Positions 1 to 8,638 of a DNA stretch of 64,000 nt are shown one piece after another. Positions within the stretch are counted from its first letter, which is position 1. The number at the start of each line of letters is the position of its first letter. Source of the stretch: Streptomyces avidinii. Its GTDB lineage: Bacteria > Actinomycetota > Actinomycetes > Streptomycetales > Streptomycetaceae. A program made the translations under genes and the position numbers. The stretch covers positions 155,999-219,998 of the forward strand of contig NZ_BMVL01000012.1 in the NCBI RefSeq assembly GCF_014650695.1, read 5' to 3'. Below the pieces are notes generated by a model. That model saw nothing but the letters and a program-made list of their open reading frames with translations, had not been told where the DNA came from and searched no databases.

Positions 1-1846
1 CGATGATCATGAACGGCACCTTGAGCTTCTGGTGGTTGCGGATCTTCTTCTGCATGCGGTCGGAGGAGGCGTCCACGTCGACGCGCAGGCCCTGCTTCTT
101 CGCCGCCGCGGCGAACTCCTGCAGGTACTCGACGTGCCCGTCACCGATCGGGATGCCGACCGCCTGGACCGGGGCCAGCCACGGCGGCATGGCGCCCGCG
201 TAGTGCTCCAGCAGCACGGCGAAGAACCGCTCGATCGAGCCGAACAGCGCGCGGTGGATCATGACCGGACGCTGGCGGGAGCCGTCGGGCGCGGTGTACT
301 CCAGGTTGAAGCGCTCCGGCAGGTTGAAGTCGAGCTGCACGGTCGACATCTGCCAGGTGCGGCCGATGGCGTCCTTGCACTGCACCGAGATCTTCGGACC
401 GTAGAAGGCCGCGCCGCCCGGGTCCGGGACCAGCGGGAGGCCCTGCTTCTCGGCGACCTGCGCGAGCACCGCGGTCGCCTCCTCCCAGGCCTCGTCCGAG
501 CCGACGAACTTCTCCGGGTCCTTGGTGGACAGCTCCAGATAGAAGTCGGTCAGACCGTAGTCGCGCAGCAGGTTGAGCACGAAGGTGAGGGTCGTGTCGA
601 GCTCCTCCGCCATCTGCTCGCGGGTGCAGTAGATGTGCGCGTCGTCCTGGGTGAAGCCGCGGGCGCGGGTCAGGCCGTGGACGACACCCGACTTCTCGTA
701 CCGGTACACGGTGCCGAACTCGAACAGGCGCAGCGGCAGTTCGCGGTAGGAGCGGCCGCGCGCGTCGAAGATCAGGTTGTGCATCGGGCAGTTCATGGGC
801 TTGAGGTAGTAGTCGGTACCACCGTCGAGCTGCATGGGGGGGTACATGCCCTCCGCGTACCAGTCCAGGTGGCCGCTCTTCTCGAAGAGGGCGCCCTTGG
901 TGGCGTGCGGGGAGTAGACGAACTCGTAGCCCTCCTCCTCGTGGCGCTTGCGCGAGTAGTCCTCCATCACCCGGCGGATGATGCCGCCGCGCGGGTGGAA
1001 GACGGCGAGGCCGGAGCCGATCTCGTCCGGGATGGAGAAGAGGTCGAGCTCGTTGCCGAGCTTGCGGTGGTCGCGCTTCTCGGCCTCGGCGAGGAAGTCG
1101 AGGTGGGCCTTCAGCTCCTCCTTCGACGGCCACGCGGTGCCGTAGATGCGCTGGAGCATCGGGTTCTTCTCGCTGCCGCGCCAGTAGGCGGCCGCGTTGC
1201 GCATGAGCTTGAACGCCGGGATGTTCCGGGTGGTGGGCAGGTGGGGACCGCGGCAGAGGTCCTTCCAGCACAGGTCGCCGGTCTTCGCGTCCAGGTTGTC
1301 GTAGATGGTCAGCTCGCCGCCGCCCACCTCGACGTTCGCGCCGTCGTCGGTCGACGCGGAACCCTTGATGCCGATGAGCTCCAGCTTGTACGGCTCGTCG
1401 GCGAGCTCCTCGCGGGCCGCCTCGTCGGTGACCACGCGGCGGGAGAACCGCTGTCCGCGCTTCTGGATCTCCTGCATCTTCTTCTCGATGGCCTTCAGGT
1501 CCTCCGGGGTGAAGGGCCGGGCCACGTCGAAGTCGTAGTAGAAGCCGTTCTGGACCGGCGGGCCGATGCCGAGCTTGGCCTCGGGGAACAGCTCCTGCAC
1601 GGCCTGGGCCATGACGTGCGCGGTCGAGTGGCGCAGGATGTTCAGGCCGTCCTCGGAGGAGATCTCCACCGGCTCGACGGTCTCGCCGTCCTTCACTTCG
1701 TACGCGAGGTCCTTGAGCTCCCCCGCGATGCGCGCGGCGACGATGGTGCGCTCGCCGGCGAAGAGCTCCGCCGCCGTAGTGCCCGTGGCCACCACGCGCT
1801 CGTCCCGCTCGGAATCGCGTTGGATGATCACACGGACGTCTGACAC
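1..1846 (-). CDS. thrS: Threonyl-tRNA synthetase, 3' end cut off by window edge
   Basis: Charges tRNA-Thr with threonine in the cytosol. The GTG start at 1846 is preceded on the minus strand by AGGAGAG at a proper distance; 615 of roughly 658 expected codons are present, so only the last part of the anticodon-binding domain is missing. Visible order: N-terminal TGS domain (residues 1 to about 65), editing domain with the HSTAH motif (about residue 73) and CRGPH (about 199), then the class II catalytic core with PMNCPMH (about 350) and QDDAHIYC (about 399), whose Cys and His residues bind the catalytic zinc and substrate. No T-box or other leader RNA was recognised in the 240 bases upstream, which hold only GC-rich palindromes. 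Identification is secure. Confidence 0.97.
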   Translation of the reverse strand, partial: MSDVRVIIQRDSERDERVVATGTTAAELFAGERTIVAARIAGELKDLAYEVKDGETVEPVEISSEDGLNILRHSTAHVMAQAVQELFPEAKLGIGPPVQNGFYYDFDVARPFTPEDLKAIEKKMQEIQKRGQRFSRRVVTDEAAREELADEPYKLELIGIKGSASTDDGANVEVGGGELTIYDNLDAKTGDLCWKDLCRGPHLPTTRNIPAFKLMRNAAAYWRGSEKNPMLQRIYGTAWPSKEELKAHLDFLAEAEKRDHRKLGNELDLFSIPDEIGSGLAVFHPRGGIIRRVMEDYSRKRHEEEGYEFVYSPHATKGALFEKSGHLDWYAEGMYPPMQLDGGTDYYLKPMNCPMHNLIFDARGRSYRELPLRLFEFGTVYRYEKSGVVHGLTRARGFTQDDAHIYCTREQMAEELDTTLTFVLNLLRDYGLTDFYLELSTKDPEKFVGSDEAWEEATAVLAQVAEKQGLPLVPDPGGAAFYGPKISVQCKDAIGRTWQMSTVQLDFNLPERFNLEYTAPDGSRQRPVMIHRALFGSIERFFAVLLEHYAGAMPPWLAPVQAVGIPIGDGHVEYLQEFAAAAKKQGLRVDVDASSDRMQKKIRNHQKLKVPFMII

Positions 1847-2086
1847 CGGTCTCTCCTGACTCAGGGGATGCGCGGGCGAACGCCGCGCGCCTGAATCGTA
1901 CCGAGCGGAGTGGCTGCGCCGCTAAACGGTTACGGGTGGCCCGCCCGCCGGGCCCTCCCGACCCCGGCCCGGGCCGGGCCGGCCCGGGCAGCGGCCCGTG
2001 GGGTGGGGGCCCCGAAACTCCGGGCCCGTCGGCGCGAGCCACGGGTAGCGTGGCCCGGACCGCCCGACTCCCCCGGAGGGACCCGC

Positions 2087-2602
2087 ATGCCCGGCCCGCA
2101 GATACGTCCGCTGGACCTGACCGACGACGCCACCGCGGCCGCCGTGCACCGGATCGGGCGGGCTGCGTACGCGGTGGAGGCGGAGCTCATCGGCTTCGAC
2201 GGCATCCCGGCGCTGGGCGAGAGCCTCGCCGGGATGAGGGCCTGCCCGCTGAACTGGCTGGGAGTGCTTTCGGGGGACGGCTCGCTCGACGGCTTCCTCG
2301 CGTGGGAAGAGGAGGGTGAGGCGATCTCCATCGATCGGCTGTGTGTGGACCCGGACCGGTTCCGCCGCGGTGTCGGCTCCCTCCTGCTGCGCCACGCACT
2401 GACGGAGGTGTTCCCCGAGCGGGCCGTCGTGGTCACGACCGGCGCCGCGAACACCCCCGCGGTCACGCTCTACGAGCGCCTCGGCTTCAGCCGCGGCCCG
2501 GACTTCTCGCCCGTCCCGGGGCTGACCATGGCCTCCTTCGCCCGGGCCGCAGCCGGAGGCACCCCGTGGGATGGTGGAAGGGGATCTTCCGACCCGGCAT
2601 GA
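2087..2602 (+). CDS. GNAT family N-acetyltransferase
   Basis: Small acetyl-CoA-dependent acetyltransferase (171 aa) of unknown substrate. ATG at 2087 follows a CCGGAGGG ribosome binding site; the open frame extends further upstream but lacks another good start. The acetyl-CoA binding signature is recognisable in the middle: IDRLCVDPDRFRRGVGSLLL (beta4-alpha3, corresponding to the Q/RxxGxG/A loop, here RRGVGS), followed by the C-terminal TPAVTLYERLGF motif typical of RimI-like GNAT proteins. It is divergent from thrS, 240 bases away, and is followed closely by the DUF4232 gene. The family is certain from fold motifs; the substrate cannot be read from the sequence. Confidence 0.88.
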   Translation: MPGPQIRPLDLTDDATAAAVHRIGRAAYAVEAELIGFDGIPALGESLAGMRACPLNWLGVLSGDGSLDGFLAWEEEGEAISIDRLCVDPDRFRRGVGSLLLRHALTEVFPERAVVVTTGAANTPAVTLYERLGFSRGPDFSPVPGLTMASFARAAAGGTPWDGGRGSSDPA

Positions 2603-2612
2603 GGGGACACCC

Positions 2613-3113
2613 ATGGGAGTGATCAGGAAGGCGGCTGCCCTGGGCGCCGCGACGGCCGTGCTGGCGGGCGGACTGCTCGTCGCCGCCCCGGCGGTGGCAG
2701 CGCCGGCCTCCGCGTGCACGGGGCAGCAGCTCTCGGCCACCGGCGCGGAGCGGACGGACTCCGCCCGGGTGCGCTTCACGGTGGTCAACGAAGGCCCGGC
2801 GTGCACCCTGCGGGGCTTCCCGACGGTGGCCCTCTCCGGCCAGGGCTCCCCGGACCGCAACGCGCCGCTGCGCGTCGTCCCCCGCGGCGAGGCCCGGACC
2901 GTGCTGCTGCCCGAGGGCGGGCGCGCCTCCACGGTCCTGACCTTCACCCCGGTCCTCGGCGAGGCGGACGGCTACTGCGCCTCCGGCGCCGATCCGACCG
3001 TCGCCCCCTCCCTGGTGGTGGGCGTCGCGGGCATGGGCTTCCAGGTCGCACCGTCCGACGGAGGCCAGTTCGCCCTCTGCGGCAACACCGTCCGCGCCAC
3101 CGCCTTCCGCTGA
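2613..3113 (+). CDS. Secreted DUF4232 domain protein
   Basis: A 166-aa exported protein. Residues 1 to about 30 are a Sec signal peptide: a basic start (MGVIRKAA), a hydrophobic Ala/Leu/Val core and an Ala-x-Ala cleavage region (VAAPA). The mature part looks like the beta-sandwich DUF4232 family of actinobacteria, with paired cysteines (SACTG and PACTLRGFP near the N-terminus, YCASG and ALCGN later) that probably form disulfides, and the typical FPTVALSG segment. Start chosen at ATG 2613, preceded by GAGGGGA; an upstream in-frame ATG at 2571 would place a non-signal extension before the signal peptide. The gene begins 10 bases after the GNAT stop, so the two may be cotranscribed. Function unknown. 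Confidence 0.85.
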   Translation: MGVIRKAAALGAATAVLAGGLLVAAPAVAAPASACTGQQLSATGAERTDSARVRFTVVNEGPACTLRGFPTVALSGQGSPDRNAPLRVVPRGEARTVLLPEGGRASTVLTFTPVLGEADGYCASGADPTVAPSLVVGVAGMGFQVAPSDGGQFALCGNTVRATAFR

Positions 3114-3117
3114 CGGC

Positions 3118-4323
3118 CTAGTCGTCGGACGGCAGGACGTCCTCCGGGTCGAAGGCCGCGTCCAGGGACTTCATCAGGCGGTCCCGCTCGACCTCGTCCA
3201 TCGGGACGGGCGTCACGTCCGCCGCGTCGGACAGTCGCCGGAAGCCGCCGCGCCGTTGCAGCCGGCCCGTGACGCGGACCGGGAGGCCCACCAGGTGGGC
3301 GTGGCCCGCGGTGCGGTACGCCTCCTCGTCGAGCGCCACCCGGACGTACGGGACCTCCGCCCCTGCCAGCACCCGTAGCCGGACCGTGCCCCCTCCCCCG
3401 GCGGCCTTGCGCCGCATCCGTACGACGGCCCCCGCGAGGCGGACCGGTACGGCGGGCTCCGCGCGGGTGTAGCGGGCCGCGGCCTCCCGCAGTACGGGCA
3501 GGTCGCCCGGGGAGAACTCCACCGGCTCGGGGCGGGCCGCGCAGCCCGCCGGGACGCCTGCCGCGGGCGCCCAGGCCAGCGCGATCCGGGCTCCCTCCGA
3601 GCCCCGGACCAGGGCGATGAGCGCCTCGGCGAGTTCCCGGCTGACCCCGGCGGCCACTGCCGCGTCGAAGGCCTCCATACCGCCGGTGGCCCGCTGGTAG
3701 TCCACCGCCTCGCGGGCCGCGTGCAGGGCGTGGTGCAGCCGGGTCACCGGCCCCCGGCCACCGTCCACGGGGACGTACGCGCTCAGCCGGCGCCCGCCCG
3801 GGGAAGGCCCCACCAGCACCCGGTCCAGGGTGTGTTCGGCCTGTGCCTGGTGCCGGGCCCCGTAGTAGCCGGCCCGGGCCCGGTCGGCGAGGGCCGCGGC
3901 CAGCAGGAGCCGGCGGGCGGCCGAGCGGAGCTGTTCCTGCACGGGCCAGGCGGCCTCGCCCTGGAAGCCGTAGGGCCCCTCCGGGATCTCGCGTTCCCAG
4001 CGGATCTCGTCGCTGGGCACGCTCAGCCCGAGGAGCACTTCGCGCGCCGAGGGCAGCCCGCCGTGCGCGAGGGCGGTGACCGCCTCCTCCAGCAGGTCCG
4101 CGCAGTCGGGGAAGCCGCGGCTCTCGGGGACGAGCAGGCTGGTGCCCGAACGCCCCGGCGGGGTCCACCGCCCGTACCGGCCGGCCGCGCCGCCGCGCCG
4201 CAGCCAACCGTGCCGCTGCAACAGGGCCCCCAGTACCTGCGGGTCGACCTGTGCGGGATCGGGACCGCCCGGGGTGTACTGCGGGGACGGGAGCGGTTCG
4301 AGGTGCGGTGAGTGCAGGTTCAT
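3118..4323 (-). CDS. Uncharacterised protein, possible C-terminal OB fold, coupled to DUF4365 gene
   Basis: A 401-aa cytosolic protein I do not recognise. Its ATG at 4323 overlaps the TGA of the upstream DUF4365 gene by one base (TGATG), so the two are translationally coupled and probably work together. The N-terminal part has a conserved-looking Arg/Gly/Trp block (GWLRRGG..GRYGRWTPPG, residues about 39 to 61), the middle is helical and Ala-rich, and the last about 110 residues alternate hydrophobic beta strands with a VRVTGRLQRRGGFRRLSD segment resembling an OB-fold strand pair, as seen in nucleic-acid-binding proteins. No catalytic motif is evident and there are no membrane segments. It converges with the DUF4232 gene 4 bases away. 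The OB-fold suggestion is inference only. Confidence 0.8.
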   Translation of the reverse strand: MNLHSPHLEPLPSPQYTPGGPDPAQVDPQVLGALLQRHGWLRRGGAAGRYGRWTPPGRSGTSLLVPESRGFPDCADLLEEAVTALAHGGLPSAREVLLGLSVPSDEIRWEREIPEGPYGFQGEAAWPVQEQLRSAARRLLLAAALADRARAGYYGARHQAQAEHTLDRVLVGPSPGGRRLSAYVPVDGGRGPVTRLHHALHAAREAVDYQRATGGMEAFDAAVAAGVSRELAEALIALVRGSEGARIALAWAPAAGVPAGCAARPEPVEFSPGDLPVLREAAARYTRAEPAVPVRLAGAVVRMRRKAAGGGGTVRLRVLAGAEVPYVRVALDEEAYRTAGHAHLVGLPVRVTGRLQRRGGFRRLSDAADVTPVPMDEVERDRLMKSLDAAFDPEDVLPSDD

Positions 4324-4901
4324 CAGGGTGTCCCTCCCGACCCGACCCGGGTCATGATCTCGCACAGCGCACGGTCGTCGAAGATCCGCGTGGTGGGGAT
4401 CCTCACGGTGGTGCGGCGCCGGCCGGTCACGGGGTGTCCGGCGAGGTTGGTCCAGTAGCAGCAGTGCCTCAGGTCGAGCCGGTCGTGCCCGGCGGCGAGC
4501 CACTGGTCGCGCTCCCTCGGTACGAGCATCACGACGAGGATCTTGTGGACGGCGACGGGGGTCCGGGCCAGTTTCACCAGGTGCTCGTTGTCGAGGGTGA
4601 AGGAGAAGGTGGCACCGGCCGGCCGCGGCGGTATCTGGTAGGTCGCCTTGAGCTGCACCTTGATGGTGACCTCGTCGTCGACGACGTGCTCGGGCGCTCC
4701 GTGGGAGACGTGCCAGTCGATGCCGTTGTCGGGGAAGGGCTGGGAGAGCGAACAGCCCGCGGCGGCCGCGACGGCGTGCAGGTATCCCACCTGGAGGGTC
4801 TCCATGCAGGCGGTGGTGGCGAGCGTGCCGCGCAGGGCTCCGGTCCGCGGACCCGCCCCCCCGTGCAGCACCCCGCTCTGTTCGGGCTGTGTGAGCGCCA
4901 T
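4323..4901 (-). CDS. DUF4365 domain protein (putative PD-(D/E)xK-type nuclease fold)
   Basis: A 192-aa protein resembling DUF4365 (Pfam PF14280), a family related to restriction-endonuclease-like folds. The pattern G-I-D62 ... Q83-L-K85 fits the D...QxK variant of the PD-(D/E)xK active site, preceded by a helix around residues 33 to 50 (ETLQVGYLHAVAAAAGC) and followed by a strand-rich half with HKILVVMLVP. ATG at 4901 is favoured by GGGGAG upstream; an in-frame ATG further out lacks a ribosome binding site. The stop overlaps the start of the 401-aa partner gene. A divergent DnaQ-like exonuclease gene begins 200 bases away, which gives a nucleic-acid flavour to the neighbourhood. The nuclease role is inferred, not shown. 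Confidence 0.78.
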   Translation of the reverse strand: MALTQPEQSGVLHGGAGPRTGALRGTLATTACMETLQVGYLHAVAAAAGCSLSQPFPDNGIDWHVSHGAPEHVVDDEVTIKVQLKATYQIPPRPAGATFSFTLDNEHLVKLARTPVAVHKILVVMLVPRERDQWLAAGHDRLDLRHCCYWTNLAGHPVTGRRRTTVRIPTTRIFDDRALCEIMTRVGSGGTP

Positions 4902-5103
4902 GGCCGGCTCCCCATGCCTTGCGGGCTCTGCCGCGAGCGGTGCTGGGTGACGACCGGTCATGTGTGCGGCCCCCCAAGGATGTTGTCTCCGCACCCGACT
5001 GCCCGCAAACGGCGTACGGGGCAAACAGCCCGGGTATCACCGATGCGGCGGGGCTGGAGTGTTCAGGAAGCTCCATCCGCCGCTCGGGGACGAGGAGTTC
5101 GCC

Positions 5104-5829
5104 ATGACACGCTGGTACGAGGGCCCGCTGGCCGCATTCGACACGGAGACCACCGGGGTGGACGTCGAGCAGGACCGGATCGTGTCCGCCGCGCTCATCG
5201 TCCAGGAGTGTGCGGGCGGCCGGGTCCGCACCACGCGCTGGTTGGTCAATCCCGGGGTTCCGGTGCCCCCGGGCGCCACGGAAGTGCACGGGCTGACCGA
5301 CGAGCACCTGCAGCGTCACGGGCGCTGGCCGGCGCCGGTGGTGGAGGAGATAGCCCGGGCGCTCGGGGAGCAGCAGGTGGCGGGACGGCCGGTGGTGGTG
5401 ATGAACGCGCCGTTCGATCTGACGCTGCTGGACCGTGAGTTGCGCCGGCACCGGGCGTCCTCGCTGTCGCGCTATCTGGACAACCGGCCGCTGACGGTGC
5501 TGGATCCGCGGGTGCTGGACAAGCATCTGGACCGGTACCGCAAGGGCCGCCGGACGCTGACGGACCTGTGCGCGCACTACGGGATCGAGCTGGAGGGCGC
5601 GCACGACGCGGCGGCGGACGCGATGGCCTCGCTGGAGCTGGTGCGGGCGGTGGGGCGGCGGTTCGCGGCCCGGCTGGAGCGGCTGACGCCGGCCGAGCTG
5701 CACACGCTGCAGGCCGTGTGGCACGCGGCGCAGGCGCGCGGTCTGCAGGCGTGGTTCGCCCGGCAGGGGACTCCGGAGGCGGTGGATCCGCACTGGCCGC
5801 TGCGGCCCGATCTGTCGACCGCCGCGTAG
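5104..5829 (+). CDS. DnaQ-like DEDDh 3'-5' exonuclease
   Basis: A 241-aa exonuclease of the DNA polymerase III epsilon family. All DEDDh residues are present: FDTETTG at 12-18 (D13, E15; Exo I), NAPFD at 101-105 (D105; Exo II), and H167 with D172 in GAHDAAADA (Exo III), so it should be active with two metal ions. The last about 60 residues form a non-exonuclease tail (LHTLQAVWHAAQARGLQAWF). It is a free-standing protein rather than part of a polymerase, so a repair or RNA-processing role is as likely as proofreading. ATG 5104 follows GAGGAG. It is monocistronic, divergent from the DUF4365 pair and followed by a perfect hairpin terminator. Confidence 0.9.
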   Translation: MTRWYEGPLAAFDTETTGVDVEQDRIVSAALIVQECAGGRVRTTRWLVNPGVPVPPGATEVHGLTDEHLQRHGRWPAPVVEEIARALGEQQVAGRPVVVMNAPFDLTLLDRELRRHRASSLSRYLDNRPLTVLDPRVLDKHLDRYRKGRRTLTDLCAHYGIELEGAHDAAADAMASLELVRAVGRRFAARLERLTPAELHTLQAVWHAAQARGLQAWFARQGTPEAVDPHWPLRPDLSTAA

Positions 5830-5855
5830 GGCGGCAGGTGTCCGGAACATGCGGA

Positions 5856-5884
5856 AGGCCGGTCCGTCTGTGACGGACCGGCCT
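5856..5884. terminator. Bidirectional intrinsic terminator
   Basis: A 13-bp perfect inverted repeat AGGCCGGTCCGTC / GACGGACCGGCCT with a 3-base loop (TGT). It lies between the exonuclease stop and the 3' end of the convergent tRNA-Val gene, so it can end both transcripts. Confidence 0.75.
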
Positions 5885-5891
5885 GTCCCGG

Positions 5892-5963
5892 TGGGCGATA
5901 CTGGGATCGAACCAGTGACCCCTTCGGTGTGAACGAAGTGCTCTCCCGCTGAGCTAATCGCCC
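5892..5963 (-). tRNA. tRNA-Val (anticodon CAC), copy 1
   Basis: Read on the minus strand this 72-base unit folds as a cloverleaf: acceptor GGGCGAT/ATCGCCC with discriminator A, D-arm TAGCTCAGCGGGAGAGC, anticodon stem-loop CTTCG-TTCACAC-CGAAG with anticodon CAC reading GUG valine codons, and T-arm containing GGTTCGATCCC. CCA is not encoded. It is nearly identical to the copy at 8521-8592; the two differ at one D-arm and one T-loop position. Confidence 0.96.
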
Positions 5964-6114
5964 GGGAACGCACCGAACAATACAGAAGGCTCGGGGCTGG
6001 TTCAAACCGCTTCCCCCGAGCCGCCCCGCCGGACGCACGTCACGTACCTACTCAGGGCACATCTGAGTACGCACACCCATGTCCTGACTGCGTGACCGCC
6101 GCCACACTCCGGAT

Positions 6115-8445
6115 ATGAACACCGCCCTGCCGCCCGCCGAAGAGCTGGCGCTCATCGACCGCGAGCTGGCTCAACTCGATGCCCGCCGGGTGTATTTGCT
6201 GGCCCGCCGGGACTGGCTGCTGCGGCTCCTGCACCAGCCGGGAGGCACGCCCGCCCCGGTCCACCGGTGGCCTGCCGCGGCCGCCGGGCCCGCGAAGGAG
6301 GCCTCGGCCCCGAGCGCGCAGACCGTGCTGCTGACCCTCGGCGCGGTGCTGCTGGCCGTCGCCGCGCTCGCGTTCACACTGCTCAGCTGGGGGTCCATGG
6401 GGATCGCCGGCCGCTCGGCGGTGCTGGCCGCGGTGACGGCGGCGGCGCTGGGCGCACCCGTACTGCTGCTGCGTCGCGGGCTGCGGTCGACGGCGGAGTC
6501 GGTCGCTGCGGTGGGGCTGCTGCTGACGGTGCTCGACGCGTACGCGCTGTACGCGGTCGGCATGCCGGACCTCGACGGCACGGGGTACGCGGCGGGGGCG
6601 GCCGCGGTGCTCGCGGCGGTGTGGGCCGGGTACGGCTCGGGCCTGCGGAAGCTGCGGATCCCGCTGCCGGCGGCGGTGCTGGCGGCGCAGTTCCCGCTGC
6701 CGCTGGCGGCGCTGGCCGTGCAGCCGGACCCGTTGCCGCTCGGCTGGGCGCTGCTGGCGACGGCCGCGCTGGACGCGGCGCTTGCCCTGCGGGTCAGGGC
6801 GGTGGCGGTCCCGGCGGCCGTGACGGCCTCCGGGGCGCTGCTGATCGGGGTGGCCCAGTCGTGGTCGGCGGGGTCCGCCGCGGCGGCCGTGGCTCCGGCG
6901 GCGCTGCTGCTGGCGGGCGCGGGCCTCGGCGTGGCCGCCGCCTGGCGGGAGCCGCGCGCCTCGGCGGCGGCGCTGGTGGGCGCCCTGGCTGCGGTGGCGG
7001 GCCTGGGCGGGGTGGCCCGGCCGGGTCTGGAACCGGCCTGGGCGGTGCTGGTGCACCTGCTGCTGGCGCTGCCGCTGCTGGCGGCGGTACGGGGCTCCGC
7101 GCTCCCGGAGGCGGTCCGCCACGGTCTGACCCGGGCCGGCGCGGCGGTCGTGGCCCTGGCGGCGGTGCTGGCGGCTGCCTCGGTGGTTCCGACGCTGGTG
7201 GCGCGGTTGCGGGTGCTGGGCGAGGTGTGGGCGGCGACGACCCCGGGCCCGGACCCGTATGCACCGGGGGCGGCGGTTCCGCTCACCCTGCTGATCTCGG
7301 CGGGAGCGGCCTGGTGGCTGTCGCGGGCGCTGTCGCGACCGGAGCCCGTGGTGGTGGCGGTGGTCCTGGGCTGGGCGGGCCTCTTCGCGGCCCCGGCGCT
7401 GCCCGGCCTGCCGGTGGCGGCGGTGCTCGCCGCGCAGCTCGCGGTGACGGGCGCGGCAGGTGTGCTCGCCCTGCGCTCCCCGGCGCGCGGGATCCGGATC
7501 GCGGCCGCGGTGTGCGCGCTGGTCGGCGCCGCGAACGTGTCCCTGGGCGCGCTGGACGGCCGCACGGCGACCTTCGCGGTGTGGGGGCTGCTGGGCGCCG
7601 CTTGCGCGGCTGGAGCGGCGTACGGGCCCGCTCCGCGGCCGGTGCGGTCCACGGCGGCCGTGGGCGCGGTCGGGTACGCCACGGGCGTCCTGGTGGCGGC
7701 GGGCGCCGTGTCGGAGCCGGCGGTGGTCTGGTGGGCGCTGCCGGTACTGGCGGTCCCGGCGCTGGCGGCGGCGCTCGGGCCGCGGCTGGGCGAGGTCCGG
7801 CTGCCCGTCGAGATCGCGGCGGCCGTGGCGGGGGTCGTGGCGCTGGGCCTGTCGGCCGGGCGGGCCGGAACCCTGGCTCTGGTCCTGGCGCTGGCCGGGG
7901 TGGTCTGCGCGGGCGCCGCGGTGCGGCCGGAGCGGCGGGTGCTGGGCTGGGCGGCGGGGGCGCTGTTCGCGGCGGCGACCTGGGTCCGGCTGGCCGAGGC
8001 GGGGGTGACCGCGCCGGAGGCCTACACGCTGCCGGTGACGGTGCCCGCTCTGGTGGTGGGTGTGCTGCGGCGGCGCCGGGACCCGCAGGCCTCGTCCTGG
8101 ACGGCGTACGGCCCGGGCCTGGCGGCGACGCTGCTGCCGAGCCTGGTGGCGGCCTGGGGCGACCCGGGCTGGCTGCGCCCGCTGCTGCTGGGGGCGGCCG
8201 CGCTGGCGGTGACCCTGGCGGGCGCGCAGCGGCGGCTTCAGGCTCCGCTGCTGCTGGGCGGGGCGGTGCTGGCCGCGGTGGCGCTGCACGAGCTGGCCCC
8301 GTACGTGGTGCAGGTCGCGGGCGCCCTCCCGCGCTGGGTGCCGCCGGCCCTGGCGGGCCTGCTGCTGCTGGCGGTGGGGGCGACGTACGAGCGGCGCCTG
8401 CGCGACGCCCGCCGGCTGCGGGCCGCGATCGGCCGCCTGCGGTAG
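6115..8445 (+). CDS. Large multipass membrane protein (SCO7613 C-terminal-domain type)
   Basis: A 776-aa Ala/Leu/Val/Gly-rich integral membrane protein with roughly 20 hydrophobic segments following a short cytosolic N-terminus (ELALIDRELAQLDARRVYLL, residues about 11 to 30, amphipathic and probably coiled). Proteins of this architecture are annotated in streptomycetes as SCO7613 C-terminal domain-containing membrane proteins; their function is unknown. No transporter signature or catalytic motif can be seen. The ATG at 6115 has no strong ribosome binding site, but no alternative precedes the conserved-looking N-terminal helix. The gene sits alone between the two tRNA-Val(CAC) genes and ends in a strong hairpin shared with the second of these. 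Extreme GC content produces long shadow frames on both strands. Confidence 0.85.
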   Translation: MNTALPPAEELALIDRELAQLDARRVYLLARRDWLLRLLHQPGGTPAPVHRWPAAAAGPAKEASAPSAQTVLLTLGAVLLAVAALAFTLLSWGSMGIAGRSAVLAAVTAAALGAPVLLLRRGLRSTAESVAAVGLLLTVLDAYALYAVGMPDLDGTGYAAGAAAVLAAVWAGYGSGLRKLRIPLPAAVLAAQFPLPLAALAVQPDPLPLGWALLATAALDAALALRVRAVAVPAAVTASGALLIGVAQSWSAGSAAAAVAPAALLLAGAGLGVAAAWREPRASAAALVGALAAVAGLGGVARPGLEPAWAVLVHLLLALPLLAAVRGSALPEAVRHGLTRAGAAVVALAAVLAAASVVPTLVARLRVLGEVWAATTPGPDPYAPGAAVPLTLLISAGAAWWLSRALSRPEPVVVAVVLGWAGLFAAPALPGLPVAAVLAAQLAVTGAAGVLALRSPARGIRIAAAVCALVGAANVSLGALDGRTATFAVWGLLGAACAAGAAYGPAPRPVRSTAAVGAVGYATGVLVAAGAVSEPAVVWWALPVLAVPALAAALGPRLGEVRLPVEIAAAVAGVVALGLSAGRAGTLALVLALAGVVCAGAAVRPERRVLGWAAGALFAAATWVRLAEAGVTAPEAYTLPVTVPALVVGVLRRRRDPQASSWTAYGPGLAATLLPSLVAAWGDPGWLRPLLLGAAALAVTLAGAQRRLQAPLLLGGAVLAAVALHELAPYVVQVAGALPRWVPPALAGLLLLAVGATYERRLRDARRLRAAIGRLR

Positions 8446-8476
8446 GCGGCGGGCGGGGGCCGCAGGGCCCGAAACG

Positions 8477-8514
8477 CCAGAGGCCCGGAGACTTTGAAGT
8501 CTCCGGGCCTCTGG
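8477..8514. terminator. Bidirectional intrinsic terminator
   Basis: A 17-bp perfect inverted repeat (CCAGAGGCCCGGAGACT and its complement) with a short TTGA loop, placed between the large membrane protein gene and the convergent tRNA-Val gene. Confidence 0.8.
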
Positions 8515-8520
8515 TCCGGG

Positions 8521-8592
8521 TGGGCGATACTGGGTTCGAACCAGTGACCCCTTCGGTGTGAACGAAGTGCTCTCCCACTGAGCTAATCGCCC
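8521..8592 (-). tRNA. tRNA-Val (anticodon CAC), copy 2
   Basis: Second 72-base tRNA-Val on the minus strand with the same acceptor stem GGGCGAT/ATCGCCC, the same anticodon loop TTCACAC and the T-loop GGTTCGAACCC. It differs from the copy at 5892-5963 at two positions. CCA is not encoded. Two isoacceptor copies 2.6 kb apart suggest a local duplication that captured, or was split by, the membrane-protein gene. Confidence 0.96.
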
Positions 8593-8638
8593 GGACGCAC
8601 CGCAAACATTACCGCATGTCAGCGGTGCTCCCCGACCA

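Noticed and set aside
1847..2086. T-box leader upstream of thrS
   Set aside because: No T-box or specifier-loop sequence is visible; actinobacterial T-boxes mostly precede ileS.
4323..5829. Toxin-antitoxin or restriction-modification module
   Set aside because: No methyltransferase or antitoxin-like DNA-binding partner is present; the DUF4365 pair is kept only as an uncharacterised candidate system.
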